Shown here piece after piece: positions 45,808 to 58,400 of a stretch of DNA of 64,000 nucleotides (positions are counted from its first letter, which is position 1; every line of letters starts with the position of its first letter). The notes below the pieces were generated by a model. The model saw nothing but the letters and a program-made list of their open reading frames with translations, made no database searches and was not told the origin of the DNA. The translations under genes were made by a program, and so were the position numbers. This DNA is from Leucogyrophana mollusca (Eukaryota; Basidiomycota; Agaricomycetes; Boletales): contig MU266369.1 of NCBI GenBank assembly GCA_021014945.1, positions 1-64,000 on the forward strand. The letters run 5' to 3'.

Positions 45808-48800
45808 TCACTCGACCTCCATGGCATCTTCCTGGTCCTTGACCCATTTTGCGATCAGAGCTGATCGAAGCTCACGCCCCAAAGCTATAGATAATTGCCA
45901 GGGCACCGCGTTCCCGATTTGACGATGCATCTATACCAAAGGAATCATTCAGTACCCAACGTGGTACCGATGAATTATACGAGTGTCTTACCCTCTTGAT
46001 CTTATTGTCCTTCGAGTAAAACACGAAATGGTCCGGGAAGCCTTGAGATCGTGCCAGCTCGCGCACTGTAACGACACGTTTGCACTGTGGGGCAAAACAC
46101 GCTTGGGGAACAGGTCTACAAGCGACGAAGCAGTTGAGACGTACGTAGGGGTTTAGGACTCGGCATTGTTTTGCACTCGGGTCTACATTCGTGACTGTCG
46201 TCTGAAACCAGCCGTCTTTATCCATTCTTCCATAAAGCCCTGTAACAGAGTCGGTCGAAGGCTCAGGCAACAAGAAAACAACAGCAACAAGAAAACAACA
46301 CGCACCCGGCCGGAAACTAGCTTTGGCAATCGCAGAGGTGGGGTTGGCAAAGTGCCATTCCCAAAGATCAGGGCGCAATCCTAAATCACGGAGCGTCAGA
46401 GGATAAGCAAACTAGACACAACGGTGCATACTTCTATAATCTGCATTCGCTTCCAAGGGAATGCTTACAACTCTGAAGATCACCGATATCTCGGGGCACA
46501 ATGCTGGGTCACATGGAGATATACTCACCTCTCAACTTTTTTTGCGTCATATGTTCGCGTGTAGTGCTGCAGATCGCTGGAATTTTTTTCGCGGCACCAC
46601 TTCTGGAAGGATGTCCTCGGCTCATGTTCGTACTCGACATCTGGACCGCGGAAACCACAAAGATTCTTCTCCGCATCGCAATTCCTTGTAGGTACTGTTT
46701 GTCGCCGGCGTTCTTCCTCACGCCGTCCCTTGGCATCTCTGGGAGGCCGTGGGTTTTTCCTAAGGCCAGACTTTGGTCAATACACAGAAAACGATGTCAC
46801 CACGGATCGGCTTGCCAATCGTAGCGAAGGAGATCGCTAATCGCATCGTCAATGCTGACGAAGCGATGAGGTGCCGTGCCATTCATGGTCCTGATGGGCC
46901 GGATGTGATGTCCATTGGGCAGTTTGATCTGCAGTGCGTCTACTAACGGAAAGTCGTGCGAGGGCTGTGGAAACTCCGGAAGAGGGTGGCCAGGTTTCGC
47001 CGCAATGAGGAAGAAACGAACGCGAGTTTGTGGTGTGCCATAATGCGCAGCCTGAAGCAAGGCGAAGCGGACTTGGTAGCTAGAAGAAGTAAAAGAGGTT
47101 GGCAGGATTCCGCATCTCAATATAAAGCCAGTGTATACTTCATGTCAAGCAATGCTCGTAGCACAAATTTGAGGCCACCCATTTCGATACCGCCCTCGAT
47201 CTTGAACTCTCCAGCCTGGCGTGCTTTGAGTCTGAAAGCTAGGAACCCACGGACGTTCTCAAAAATACAAATCTTTGGCTGCATGAAATCGATCCAGGAT
47301 AGAACATTGAGGATGAGACTGCTCTTGGGGTCGTTGGCCTTCCGGTACATGTTCAGTTGCGAGTGGGATTGACTAACAGGATACTCTCAATCACATCCCG
47401 ATGATAAAATGTTGGATCTCACCACGGGAAACCGGCGAGGATGCAATCGATATCACCTGGCTTAGGGGGTGCAGGGAGACGATCACCTTCAATCGAACGG
47501 AGTTCTTCAACATCGTGACCGGCATGAGCCTTGATGGCGTGGCGGAGCATCACGTTCGCACATTGATTGTAGACCTTGGTATCTCTGGAAGCGTTCTTCC
47601 TGGAGCAAAGGTTTGAAGCAACGGCGGCTGAAGGCCGAAAATCGCTCACCTCAGCGACTCCGCAGCACTTGGACATATTTCCACAGTATGAGTGACCTTG
47701 ACACACCCCGATAACTCGAGGGCTAATCCAAAAGCACCGACCCCGCCGAACGGATCAAACGCTCGGAGGGGTTTGTTTTTCGATAGGAACTCCTTGGTCA
47801 GGTTGAGCTGCTTGACGTTCCCTGAGACACAGGATTTGCACACGAGGAGATCACTTGGCTCCAGGCGCTGTCTTTCATCCCATGTACGCACATTTAACGA
47901 AGGGAACGAGTACTTGGCAAAGAAATGTCGAGGAGATATAGAAAGCCAGGTTTTAAGGTCGGCTTCTGGAATCGAGGCTGATACATAGACATAGCAGACG
48001 CCGATCAACTCTGAAACAGAGAACGTCATTTGGTCGTTCGTCACAAAAAGATGTCGCTGGTGTTAGATGAGTACCACAAATTGCAATTGGAGAGTGCTAA
48101 ACCGGACCTCATCCTTGAGTACACGGGGCGGGCGAATCCCTAACTTATCGATCCGCCCAAAGAGCTTGACCCGCACCTGGATTTCATCGCTCTCATGATG
48201 AGACCGAGGGATTATAACGTCCACGATGTGTCCGATATGGCATGGTCCTTCCTCGGCTTTGATAAGCACGGAGTCATTGACGTGATAGTTGATGCCATTC
48301 CAGGCTACACCGTTAGGAATGCTTTGCCCGTGTAGCTGCTCATTCCTTTCCTCGACTAGCAAGCATGCGGGACAGTTATTTGGGGGATGTTCGCCTGTTC
48401 CTGATTGCAGCCTTTCGGGGGTAACCTCCATGAAAGTTGCTGTCGTGTTGTCGTAGACAAACCTAATAAACCAAGATTAGCCAGCGGCAATGGTGGGTAG
48501 AGACACTGCAAGTACTTGTAGAAGAAGTCGAGAGGCGTCATCCGGGGCATTTTCTCTTGAGATGGATCAAAGAAGTGGACCATAACTCTGTCTACGACGA
48601 GCGTAAAATCGATAGTACTGCATATATCTGTAAGGAACAGCTCCTGTGGGTCATTAATCTCTTGCATTGCGGTCTTCGAGCTGTGCTCGAACCACTGGGC
48701 ATGTATGGTCTCGTGCTCTTCATTGATGGATACGATCTTACCGAACCTGCAAAGATCATTGGCTCAGAACGCCAGCAGGGTCAAAGAAGGTATCACACAC

Positions 48801-50337
48801 CAAAAATAATCGGCCAAAGTGGCATTGGGAGGTATATCTCGGGGATCGGGTATATTTGGCGCGGCTCTGCCTTCGTTCTGGCCGATTGATACCAATATGA
48901 CATCGCCAAGCTTGTTCAAAAGGTTTCAAGATGCTTTCAGCAAACTGAAAAAACAGATCTTTACCGAATATGTAATAGCATCGATGATTATGCTCTTGAG
49001 CCAGCGTGAACGGGGCCTGAGCCGTTGTTCCGGCCTAAACTGTATTTTTCTGTTCCTCTTCGCCGATTTCTCCACAAACGTCCGGAGACGCCGTATTAAT
49101 AGGTCCTGCTGTGGTGACGGCGCTTCCGGCTTCGGAGGTGGTCCCACAATACCAAATTCTTCCCTGAAAAGTCCAGCAGCCAATTTTGCGATACGAGGAG
49201 TCACTCGAGTCTGCTCGACTTTCCCTTTCCCAGAGTCCGCTGGCCGTCGCGGGACAGCTTTGATTCTTCCTTTCGGAAGTGGCGGAGGTTCACGCAGAAG
49301 CAGGTGGCGAATGACAGTCGAGTTGCGCAAGCCCTCCGAGTTGGCTAGTTCCTCTAGTACGGTGTTGAGTCTAGGGACCTACAGATCATGAGATAGTGCA
49401 GTATATAGAGGCGCGTTCACTTACGATAGACCACAGATCGCCTTCAGTGAGGGGATGATCCACTACAGTTACTTTCAGAAAATTCTTAAGAAAGTCTTTG
49501 TACTCTTTGTTGGGTGTATTTAACCCGCAGAAGACTACTTCTTGCATTATCTTGAGTGGCTTGTAAAATTCACGAAAATAACGACGATATCTTCTTGACG
49601 GTCCTTGCAGCTCGTAGAATGCATTGTCTGTTTCGACGAAAACCGGGCTGTGCTGCAATAAAAAAGGTGGTACCAAGGCAAGGATATGCACTCACTCGTC
49701 TTCCTTGGTGTAGTCGATGCTATACCGAAGTAAAGTTGGAAGTCGGATATATTGTAGTTCGTCGTCGTCGTCCAGGTCCTCTTCTTGGCCTTCGTCCTCT
49801 TCATCTTCGAAGGTCGGGAAAACGGCACCTGCCCCTTCAATAAGGTGGTGACGAGCACCCGGATCGTCCTCGAGGAGAGCAAGGGAAAGCATTTCCATCG
49901 ACTCTGTCGGGTCGAAAAATGAAAAGTCGCGAAGAATTCTTACAGGCTTCGAATCATCGTCACCATCCTCAGGATCTTCACCGACAACAATGAAATCGGG
50001 GTTCTCCAGAATCTCAGCCGGTTTGGGAGAATATTGCCTCGCTGTTTTCGAGTCAGCCTTCGGCAGTAATTCGACTGATCAGTTGGGTACGGACCGCTCC
50101 TTGGGCGCGCCTCGTCCATGTTGCGACGTTTCCTACCCTGGATTACACTTAAGGACGGAACGAGGCGGATCCAGACGTGGAAGGTGACGAGCTTACTCTG
50201 GCATTGTGATCGTTAGCAGTATCACGAGCCCTTTTGCGATTGGAAGCGTCCGTGTCAACGCTGTCGCCCTGCGTTTCTTCCGCAGCGAGCTCGGGGAAGC
50301 TGACCTCGAATGCTGTAGGGCGACGACGAGGGGGCAT
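45808..50337 (-). CDS. DNA (cytosine-5)-methyltransferase, DNMT1 type
   Basis: Maintenance-type C5 methyltransferase. The minus-strand gene starts MPPRRRPTAFEVSFPEL at 50337. N-terminal landmarks are VRILRDFSFFDP and MEMLSLALLEDDPGA, with an acidic Asp/Glu run, matching the replication-foci (RFD) domain. BAH-like segments lie at about 48.6-48.1 kb (WNGINYHVNDSVLIKAEEG and HIVDVIIPRSHHES). The catalytic domain follows. Motif I is AFDPFGGVGAFGLALE and motif IV is AGFPCQSHSQLNMYRKAND. The PCQ Cys codon is built across an intron (TG|T, donor near 47418). Motif VI is CIFENVRGFL, motif VIII lies near YGTPQTRVRFFLIAAKPG, and motif X is MHRQIGNAVPWQLSIALGREL. The stop is at 45808. All catalytic motifs look intact. 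Many introns; boundaries in 48.9-49.4 kb are only approximate. Confidence 0.9.
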
Positions 50338-51187
50338 GGTTATTTTCACTGGAGTTGTATTGTATTGTACTTGTAACCGCGATGCACATTCAGGATTCCA
50401 GGCGACGGATGGCTCGGACGTGACTGCCCCGTAGCGCACCCTGTGGATGAAATCCTAGCATGAACTTCCCGCCTCGGTCGAATGTTATAGGTGTTACCGC
50501 TGTGGTAGGTGGTTGAGCTAAGGCTCCAGAGCAGGTGAATCTTGAAATAATGGAATGCCTGTCAATTGACTTGAGCGTCAAAAACTTTCCCGCTGTGGGA
50601 CTTAGACTTGTAAGTACATATTTGCAGCTTCGCGAGTCTGCGAATTGCCAGCTTGCTTCTTTTCTTGTCTTTGACTTGACGCTGTTCGAGTTTGTATCTA
50701 AATCTCCTTGGGTCCATCCCGCGAGGTTTAACTAGAGAAATATCTTCAAAGCAACAGTAAAACCATCAATCCGACCATGAATTTGTTATTTAATACTCTA
50801 CCCTACGTGTGTTCGGAATGGTACATGTTATTGTTGGAAAAATACAGTACAAAGGAGCCAATCCTTGAATTCTACCCTACGTGTATTGGGAGAGCGTTAC
50901 AAGTGTTATTGTTGGAATTGCATAAGAGATGGAACGAGTATCAAAAAGACAGCGACGCTAAATGTAACAGCTTCAAGTGACTGCATGGTGAATTTATCAG
51001 CGATGAGCAAGGGGGTGGAAGCACACATTAACAAAATCCCCTCGCGTAGCATAGGTAACAAGTGAACAAAAAATGAGAACTCACGTCTACGAGACGAAGA
51101 CATCCGGAGGCGAATATGTTACAACCAGCGTAAGCTGAAATCCGAAACCAAGAGGGACTTGAAACAAGATAAGGATATCTTCAGCCG
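50338..51187. other. Spacer between DNA methyltransferase and Hog1
   Basis: About 850 nt; no gene supported. It contains one imperfect direct repeat (listed separately) and AT-rich stretches consistent with a promoter for the methyltransferase and the 3' UTR of HOG1. Confidence 0.4.
50797..50920. repeat. Imperfect direct repeat, period about 74 nt
   Basis: Two copies of about 45 nt start with TCTACCCTACGTGT and end with GTTATTGTTGGAA, at about 50797-50839 and 50871-50918. The middle differs by small insertions. No function is apparent. Confidence 0.6.
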
Positions 51188-52998
51188 TCATTTGGCTGAG
51201 GGAGCCGTTCCTGAAGTCGACTCTGGTCCTGCTAATGCACCCTCGGGTATACCGCCAGCGGTGGTTGTTGCCTCGCCGACTTGGTGGAAGTCTGTACGAG
51301 TAAATCCACCTTCAGTCCCTCGTGATTCGCACATGGAATCAGAAAGGCTCACCTAAGATCTCACTGTACATCATGACCTTCCAGGTATCTACCGGAAGAT
51401 CGGCATCATTGAAACTCCAGTCAAATTGTTCAGCAGCGACGGGCTCGTCGGTCGGATCGTGATAGGGAGCGACATATTCGTGCGCGAGGGACTCCGTAGC
51501 GTCTATTCGTTTCCGTGGATCGAAAACTAGCATTTTCTCCAGCAAATCCAAGGCTAATACCAAAGCAACGTGACCATCCAATCACATCATAAGAGATCGC
51601 ACTGACCATCCTCATCTGTGGTGCGAAGCTTTTGACTGAATGGAACACGCTCGCGTTTTGGTAAACTCTGCACAAAACGTAGCGTCTAAGCACCAAGATA
51701 ATGATGGTGAGAATTTCTTCAAGTCAAGATATTGGTGTATGTGACCCACGTTTTCGCTCGCAATTGTCTCAATGACATCATCGGGAGGGGTGCCTAAGAG
51801 TTCCGTAATAATAGAAAACTGATTCACATCTAAACGCGAGTAGGGGTTCGGATGGGCCCGGGGTACGATGTGATGCGAAGACGTACGGTCTTTCCCTGGA
51901 AATAGAGGCTTTCCTTCCAGCATCTCTGCAAATATACAGCCCGTGCTCCAGATGTCAACAGCGACGTCATATTTTTGCCATGTCAGCATGATTTCTGGGG
52001 CGCGGTAATAACGTGTTGAGACGTATCCCGTCATCTGCGGGTCTTGAATCCGCGCCAGGCCAAAGTCACAAATCTACACGAGGCAGTGACATCAGCGAAC
52101 AGTGTGTACCCAAAGTCAACGAACACACTTACCTTCAAATCACAGTTCTCGTTGACAAGAATATTACTTGGTTTCTGGGTCAGGTTGTGAGACCAGCTCG
52201 TGACAAGTGTAAGTTTCGTCTTACAAGATCACGATGAACAACACCCGCAGAATGAACATATTTCAGCCCTCGCTGAGTTCGAACGAAATAAATCATTCAG
52301 TTGTCGGGTCAATATTTCCGGCAACAATGCTCACCAGGATCTGGTATAGGAAGTACTGAATGAACTGCTTTTCCAGCGGACGAGATGTAAGGAGGCGGTG
52401 AAGATCCGTGCCAAGCAACTCGGTAACAAAATAACTGAGAACGGACGATGACGACAAGTTCGATCGAGGACAAGGGTAAGCTCACAGGTCCTCCAGAGGA
52501 GAGATGAACACATCGCTCAAGCTAATGATCTACAGTGATATCACGCGTACGCCGAGCGTAATTAGCAATGCGATGCAATCGAATGAAGCCAGGATTCTTA
52601 CATTCTCGTGTTGTATGTGTTTGAGCAATTTCAGCTCGCGATATGTTCTCTTGCTCAAAACGGGCGTGCTGAACGGTTTCATTATCTTTTTGATCGCAAC
52701 CGACGATCCCGTCAGCTGGTCCTTGGCGGAGCTGTACTTTCATGAACATCGTGAACATCTTGGCTTCTGTCACTACATACCATACCAGCCCGAACGCCCC
52801 TTCCCATCGTATCCGTCAGATATTTGTCAAAGCAAACATAAGGAGACACGAAACTCACCCATGCCCACTGGTTGAAGATCAACATAGCGAGTGGTGACCT
52901 ATAAATTGATAGGATGTTAGAGCTGCCTAATCTTGTTGACGGATCGCACCATGCACCTCAAAAGACGTTCCAAAAATGCTAAGCTTGACGAAAGACAT
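51188..52998 (-). CDS. HOG1: Stress-activated MAP kinase Hog1/Sty1
   Basis: p38-type MAP kinase of the high-osmolarity and general stress pathway. The first exon encodes [14 protein letters not shown], joined to [13 protein letters not shown] and [15 protein letters not shown], the canonical Hog1 N-terminus. [14 protein letters not shown] carries the ATP-site Lys. [18 protein letters not shown] gives the T-G-Y activation loop specific to p38/Hog1 (Erk-type enzymes have TEY). [21 protein letters not shown] and [14 protein letters not shown] lie in the C-lobe. The common-docking region reads [18 protein letters not shown]. The tail ends SGTAPSAK at 51188. About ten exons are implied; the 52.05-52.5 kb part holds several short exons that I did not fix exactly. 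Confidence 0.94.
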
Positions 52999-53733
52999 CG
53001 CGAAAGCCTTCGGTTCGGAAAAGACCTGAGCGGTCTGAAGGGACGATTACTAACAAGCACTATGAGTGAACAAAGTGTCCGCGTTGCGTGCCGGGGTTAT
53101 AGATGGTTGAGGATGGAGGGAGCAGATTCCGAATCGCTATTAGTTTTGTGGCTACCAAATTGGAAAAATCGAGAATGCCGCAGTAAAATTCCTGCCAAGG
53201 TGGTATTGGGGTCCTCACTACCCCTGGTACCAAAATACCCTAGCGCGGTGCGCGATTGGAGGCCGTTGAAGGCTATCGAATTGATATCGCAGGGCAAGGG
53301 CAAACTCAACGTGAAGGTGCTAGATATTCAGCGCCTTGGCCACGTTCCCGGCCCTTGGCGTCCACCATCCGTTGCAAAAGGGGGATCTAGGTTTTCGAAC
53401 CCGAGCATAAATTGGGAGTGACCAGGGTCTCTACAGATCTGAAAGTCGCAAAGAAAATTTCCAGGTCAAGGAGCAGCCCGGATTTTTTATCCGCTCATGC
53501 AGCGATATCGTGCACAGAAACACAGAAAAGCAGTGAAATTGCGAAAGCATTGCGCAGGCCTGTGCATATTCTTTACGGGACCGCGGGGAAGGTCGGAAGT
53601 AACCAGGCCTGAGAAAGACATGCTTGGTCTTCCGTCTCCCAGGCTCAGTCAGCGCCAACCCATCGACCCTTTCTGCGACCTTATTCCCCCACACACCAAC
53701 TGAGTGTTTATCTTGAAGGCAAACGTATCCGTC
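52999..53733. promoter_or_regulatory. Divergent promoter HOG1 / cytochrome b5 reductase
   Basis: 735 nt between the two divergent starts. Open frames here, including one of about 160 codons on +, lack homology and overlap the HOG1 5' region. No specific regulatory site was identified. Confidence 0.4.
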
Positions 53734-55087
53734 ATGTCTTTTATCCGAGCAGCCGCTGTAGCGCGGTCCGTGGTATGGGATAAGTTTTGCTGGGTGTTTC
53801 CCGGACTATAGTTCATATTTGGTTGTAGGCCGCAAGCAGTCGCCGTTACTCTGCGCAGGCGGCCGCACCAAAGTCCAACCTCCCACTATATCTTGGGGGT
53901 GCAGGCGTGCTTGGCTTAGGAACGTACGTGTATCTCGGGTTTGGAAAGGAAGAGCCCAAAGCAGCAAAAACTGCCACGAAAGATCTCAAGAGCCCTCTTG
54001 ATCCGCAAAACTTTGTCAATTTCAAGCTCAAGAAGGTGGAGCCTTACAATCACAACACGGCCAAGTACGTGATGCGTCATGCTGTTTTCTACGACTACAC
54101 CTAGTGAATTTACTACCATAGGTTCATCTTTGAGCTCCCAGAGGGCCATGCTTCTTTACTTCCTATAGCTTCTTGCGTCTACCTCAAAGCAGAGAATCTT
54201 TTGGATGCGAAGGGGAAACCTGTCTACCGGCCTTACACCCCCATCTCAGCCTCAGATGCTGAGGGGGAGCTGACTTTCATCATAAAGAAGTATGAGACGG
54301 GCGTGGCGTCGAAATACATCCATTCGCTGAAACCTGGAGACACTCTCGCTGTCAAGGGTCCCCTTCCAAAATGGCCATACAAGAGTATGGTGTTCGATGA
54401 ATCAGGTTACGACGATAGCTGACCTATGGCCTTCAGTTAATGAGTTCGAGACCGTTGCGTTGATCGGGGGAGGTAGCGGAATGTGAGTGCGTGCTTCCAT
54501 CTAAAGGTGTAATAGCTACACGCTGCCGTCGCAGTGCCCCGCTTTTCCAGATCTTGCAGCATGCGCTTCCGGACAAGACCAACAAGACAAAGTTCAAGTT
54601 GATTTTTGCCAACGTTACCGAGGAAGATATCCTGCTCCGTAAGGAGCTGGACGACTGGAAGAAGAAGTACCCAGATACCTTCGATATCGTGTATGTTCTT
54701 GACAAACCAGGCGACAAATGGAAAGGTTAGTACTTTCACACGGAATTGAAGTCTAGTGCTCATCGTCCTTGCTTAATCAGGGCCCAGCGGCTTTGTCAAT
54801 GCTGATCTCATCAAGCAGCACGTTGCTCCTGCTTCGGTAGGGGACAAAGTGAAAGTGTTCATCTGTGGTGCGTTCAACTATGCCCTTTCATAACACGGTA
54901 TTGACCAGAATCAATAGGCCCACCACCTCAAATGGCGTCGATCTGTGGCTTGAAGGATGGTATGAAGCAAGGTGCGCTGGGCGGAATCCTGAAAGAGTTG
55001 GGCTATACAGAGGATCAGGTAAGATTGACGCCCTAGTTAGCAACTTAATGGATACTGATGTAGTCCCGATAGGTCTTCAAGTTCTGA
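53734..55087 (+). CDS. MCR1: NADH-cytochrome b5 reductase, mitochondrial (Mcr1 type)
   Basis: FAD enzyme passing electrons from NADH to cytochrome b5 or other acceptors. Eight exons (53734-53772, 53829-54064, 54122-54384, 54437-54482, 54535-54725, 54781-54867, 54918-55018, 55073-55087) give 978 nt and 325 residues. The start MSFIRAAAVARSV with SSRRYSAQ looks like a mitochondrial presequence. One membrane helix follows (YLGGAGVLGLGTYVYLGFG), as in outer-membrane or intermembrane-space Mcr1. The FAD domain has RPYTPIS and a GxxS/T-like region (ETGVASKYIHSLKPGD). The NADH domain has ALIGGGSGI, NVTEEDILLRKELD and CGPPPQM, and the protein ends VFKF. The CGPPP codon is split by an intron. Confidence 0.95.
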
Positions 55088-55422
55088 GGAGTAGCTTGTG
55101 CGTAGATACCTCCGTAGAGCAGGATAGAATACTTGCCTTTGATCCTACCGGGACAGATTCTTGATGACTAAGCTCTGTCCTCTTGTCCTAAACCTGAACT
55201 CCTCAACTCAATAATTACGCGTACTAAACTTGCCTGTCGCAATCGGCCTATTCTGTTCATACATTTCTTGAAGGCATCTGTCCCAAGAAGCTATTTCATG
55301 AGTCTGATCTGACTGGACGAAGCTCTGTTTGAACGCGATTAACGAAAGTCGGTCTGATTCCATTGCTGCGCTTCTCCCTGAGATCACTTGTAATTGACCG
55401 TACGCTCGTCCTTATTTTCAGC
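55088..55422. other. Spacer, 335 nt
   Basis: Short spacer between same-strand genes. The last part before 55423 is open in the frame of the next gene but has no upstream ATG in that frame, so it is taken as 5' UTR. Confidence 0.4.
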
Positions 55423-58400
55423 ATGGACAATGATGATACCATTAAGGCTCGTCGTATCTCGGCGCCGCCAGTAGTTGCGTCGACAAGTGAGGCACTTAAA
55501 GCACCTGGCCCCATTCCTCCAGCCAGCTTCTACGGATCAGGTTCTACTAAGAATCCGCCGCCTCTCCCATCTCGTCCTAAAAATGTCGGTTCATCTCATA
55601 CGAAGCTTCAAGCTCCATCTACCCCGCCCCCAAACTACCATTCTTTGGATGCAAGCCCGTTTCGTGAACCCCAACTAGTAGAGGAGGACCTTATTGGCGA
55701 AGACCGTGTCCCTGACCCCATCCCGGCGGACGATACGCAAACGAATGCATGGGCCAACACGACAAATAACGCTGAAGGCACATGGCAGCCATCCACAGAC
55801 AACTGGGGAAACGGAGAAAGCACTTGGTCAACACTCTGGGATGGTAACACCAATTGGTCGGGCGCCTACGGCTCCGACAATGCTGGGGCACTATCTTCCA
55901 GTAAACTCGTTAACATCGATGGGCGAAGCTTAGAGGAGGAGGAGAACTGGTGGGATGCCTCAGTGCGAGAAAAGAACAGGCGACCTGGCCCAGGGATATT
56001 ACCCCCGGTCCTGGCTGAATTGCTGCACAACACTGATCACTCATTATTCTCGGTGAGCGTGTCTCCGCCAGATCTCAAGCCTTCGCAATCTCCCCAACCT
56101 TCGCAAGCGGCACAAGGGACACCTGAAGCTCCCCCAACTGTGACGCCACCCACTGCCGATGAGTTGACCCACTCGATACCTCACGCGAACGTATATTACT
56201 GTCGGAAACACAACGGCTGGGTTTTCTTACAATGGAAGTCATCCTCTATACTCCCTCCCATCGCCAAATCTTTTCAATCAGGTCATCCATTCCCCGACCA
56301 ACATTCTCGCAGACGCACCAACTCGTGTGTCGGAGACGCTGAGCAGCCATTTGGAGCCGTCAACAAAACCCACCACTTCCATTTGTACGAAAAAGCTGTA
56401 GATGCTCGCAAGCTTAATCCTCCTTTCGTTCGTGCCGAATGGGAGCGTGCAGCACAAATGAAGCAGAAGCGAAGGAGAATCACGTCTATCAACATGGGGG
56501 ACGTCGATGTGCTATCCGATGCGATGAGGACAGAAGACAAAATGGACGAAGACGTTCCGCAAGATGAAGAGGAGGATCTTCTTGATCTCTATGTCTGCTG
56601 CCAGTGCTCCGTGTATTGCATAGCCTCCGATATCATCCCTGGCGTTATCCCTTCAAAATACGTGGAGGATTTCACAAGGGACCGACTGAACAATCCTCCC
56701 CCGGGAAAGAAAGGAGAGGAATCTGTGATGGCTGGCTGGGAGACGCTGGTTACGTAGGTCCCCTTTGTTAATTCCAAGGGACGCCGCTCATTCAGTTAAC
56801 AGAATTGTCCAGAAGAAGCTCTGGAAAGGCGAAAATCGCTCCTTAACCATTGGCGGAAAGGCCTTCCAAAGCAAGATAGGATGGAATCCTACCGTGTGAG
56901 GACGCACGCCAGCTCTTTGGATGCTAGAGATTGATCGTTTTGCAGTCGCACGATTTTCGAAGACTGTTTAGGTTTTAGGTTGGTTACCTTAGACGGTCCC
57001 AATGGCGCAGGAGAGCCGTCAATATCCCCTCCCGGGACCGACCCGGGTAGTGCAATGCGCACCAAGTGGCTTCGCTTTTGGGTAGAGGCAAGTGCCTGGC
57101 TGGTGGATTATCAGCGCCGTTTCCGTGTGTATATAATCGGACTTACATTCCTGACTTTGTCATACTGACGTTTTGTAGCTACCGCGCTTAAACAGTATGT
57201 CTCCCAGCCACTATGGGTCAAGATTGACAATGCTCGGGAAATGTATCAGATGGCCATAGGAGCTCACCCAGATCAAAGTGAGCAACTCGGAGTTAGCTGG
57301 TGTCTAGTAATGTATGGTTGCTTGCACAGTTCCTCGAGGGTCAGCGCCACACTCACTCCAGACCTACGAACCTATTCGAGGAGCGTGGAAGGCTCTGGGG
57401 TTAACGCCTACCACATACACCTGGGGTAAGTCTCTCCTTTCCTCTCTGGTAGCTGCCACTCATCCCACCCAGAGTTGCTTGCGTTCGCATATATGGCCCA
57501 GTGCCGCTGTGACCCCTACCATACACCCGCATACTTCACGCACTTCTACAGCATCGTCAAAGCGATGCAAGACCTTGGCGATATCCCCCCACATGAGCTA
57601 CAGAACATCGTTATGGAGGAGCGTACTCGCGGTCGATTCACCGACGAGGACCTCCTGAATGCGTCGAAAGCTCTGGGCTTTGGGCAGGATGGGCCCCTGT
57701 CGGTTGAGTTCGAAGACGACGTGCCTGACGAATTTATCATGCAAGCATGGAGGGATACCATCCGCAGAGCATGGAGGGACCCCCAAGATGGCCCCCAGCG
57801 CCAGAGAGACGCCAATGATGGGTTCAGGATTATTGCGGAGTCGAGAGGCAGCGCGCAACTGAGAAAGCTGTGGTCGGATTCGACCAAGAATCAGATGGAT
57901 CCTTCGCGTGCTTACTCTCTCCTGGAGATTCCACAAGAAACCGAGGATGAAATGCTGTTGACAGTCTACGGGATGCGGGCAAGTTTATTTATTGATTTCG
58001 ATTAAAACTCTCACGAATCAGTTGAATAGGTAGAGGAACAGCCGTCGCAGCTGGATAAGATGCGGGAAGCCCTCGCCACTATCGCTGAAGTGAGAGACAG
58101 TGCCCGGTTGCGTCGTTTCTTAGAATCAGGCATAGATCGTAAACGAAAATTTCCCCTTTTCTTTTCGGGCTTCCGTTGACCACAGGGTTATAGCTGGCGA
58201 TCTTGTTCCCCCTATGCGTGCGGATCTTCCACGCGGACTTAACCAACTTGGAAACACATGCTATCTGAATTCGTTACTACAGGTAACTCCGTTTTTGCGA
58301 GGTCTCCGGCACTTACTGAAACCCTTTATCAGTATTTTTACACAATAAAGGACCTACGTGATGCTGTAGCGCCGATGGCGAATACTGACGTGAAGGCGCT

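Noticed and set aside
53380..53420. tRNA-like TTCGAA box with flanking G/C bases
   Set aside because: The flanking bases do not form a T-arm stem, and no matching acceptor, D or anticodon arms were found on either strand.
52933..53421. Open + strand frame of about 160 codons overlapping the HOG1 5' region
   Set aside because: It overlaps the first HOG1 exon antisense, begins inside it, and its translation resembles no known protein.
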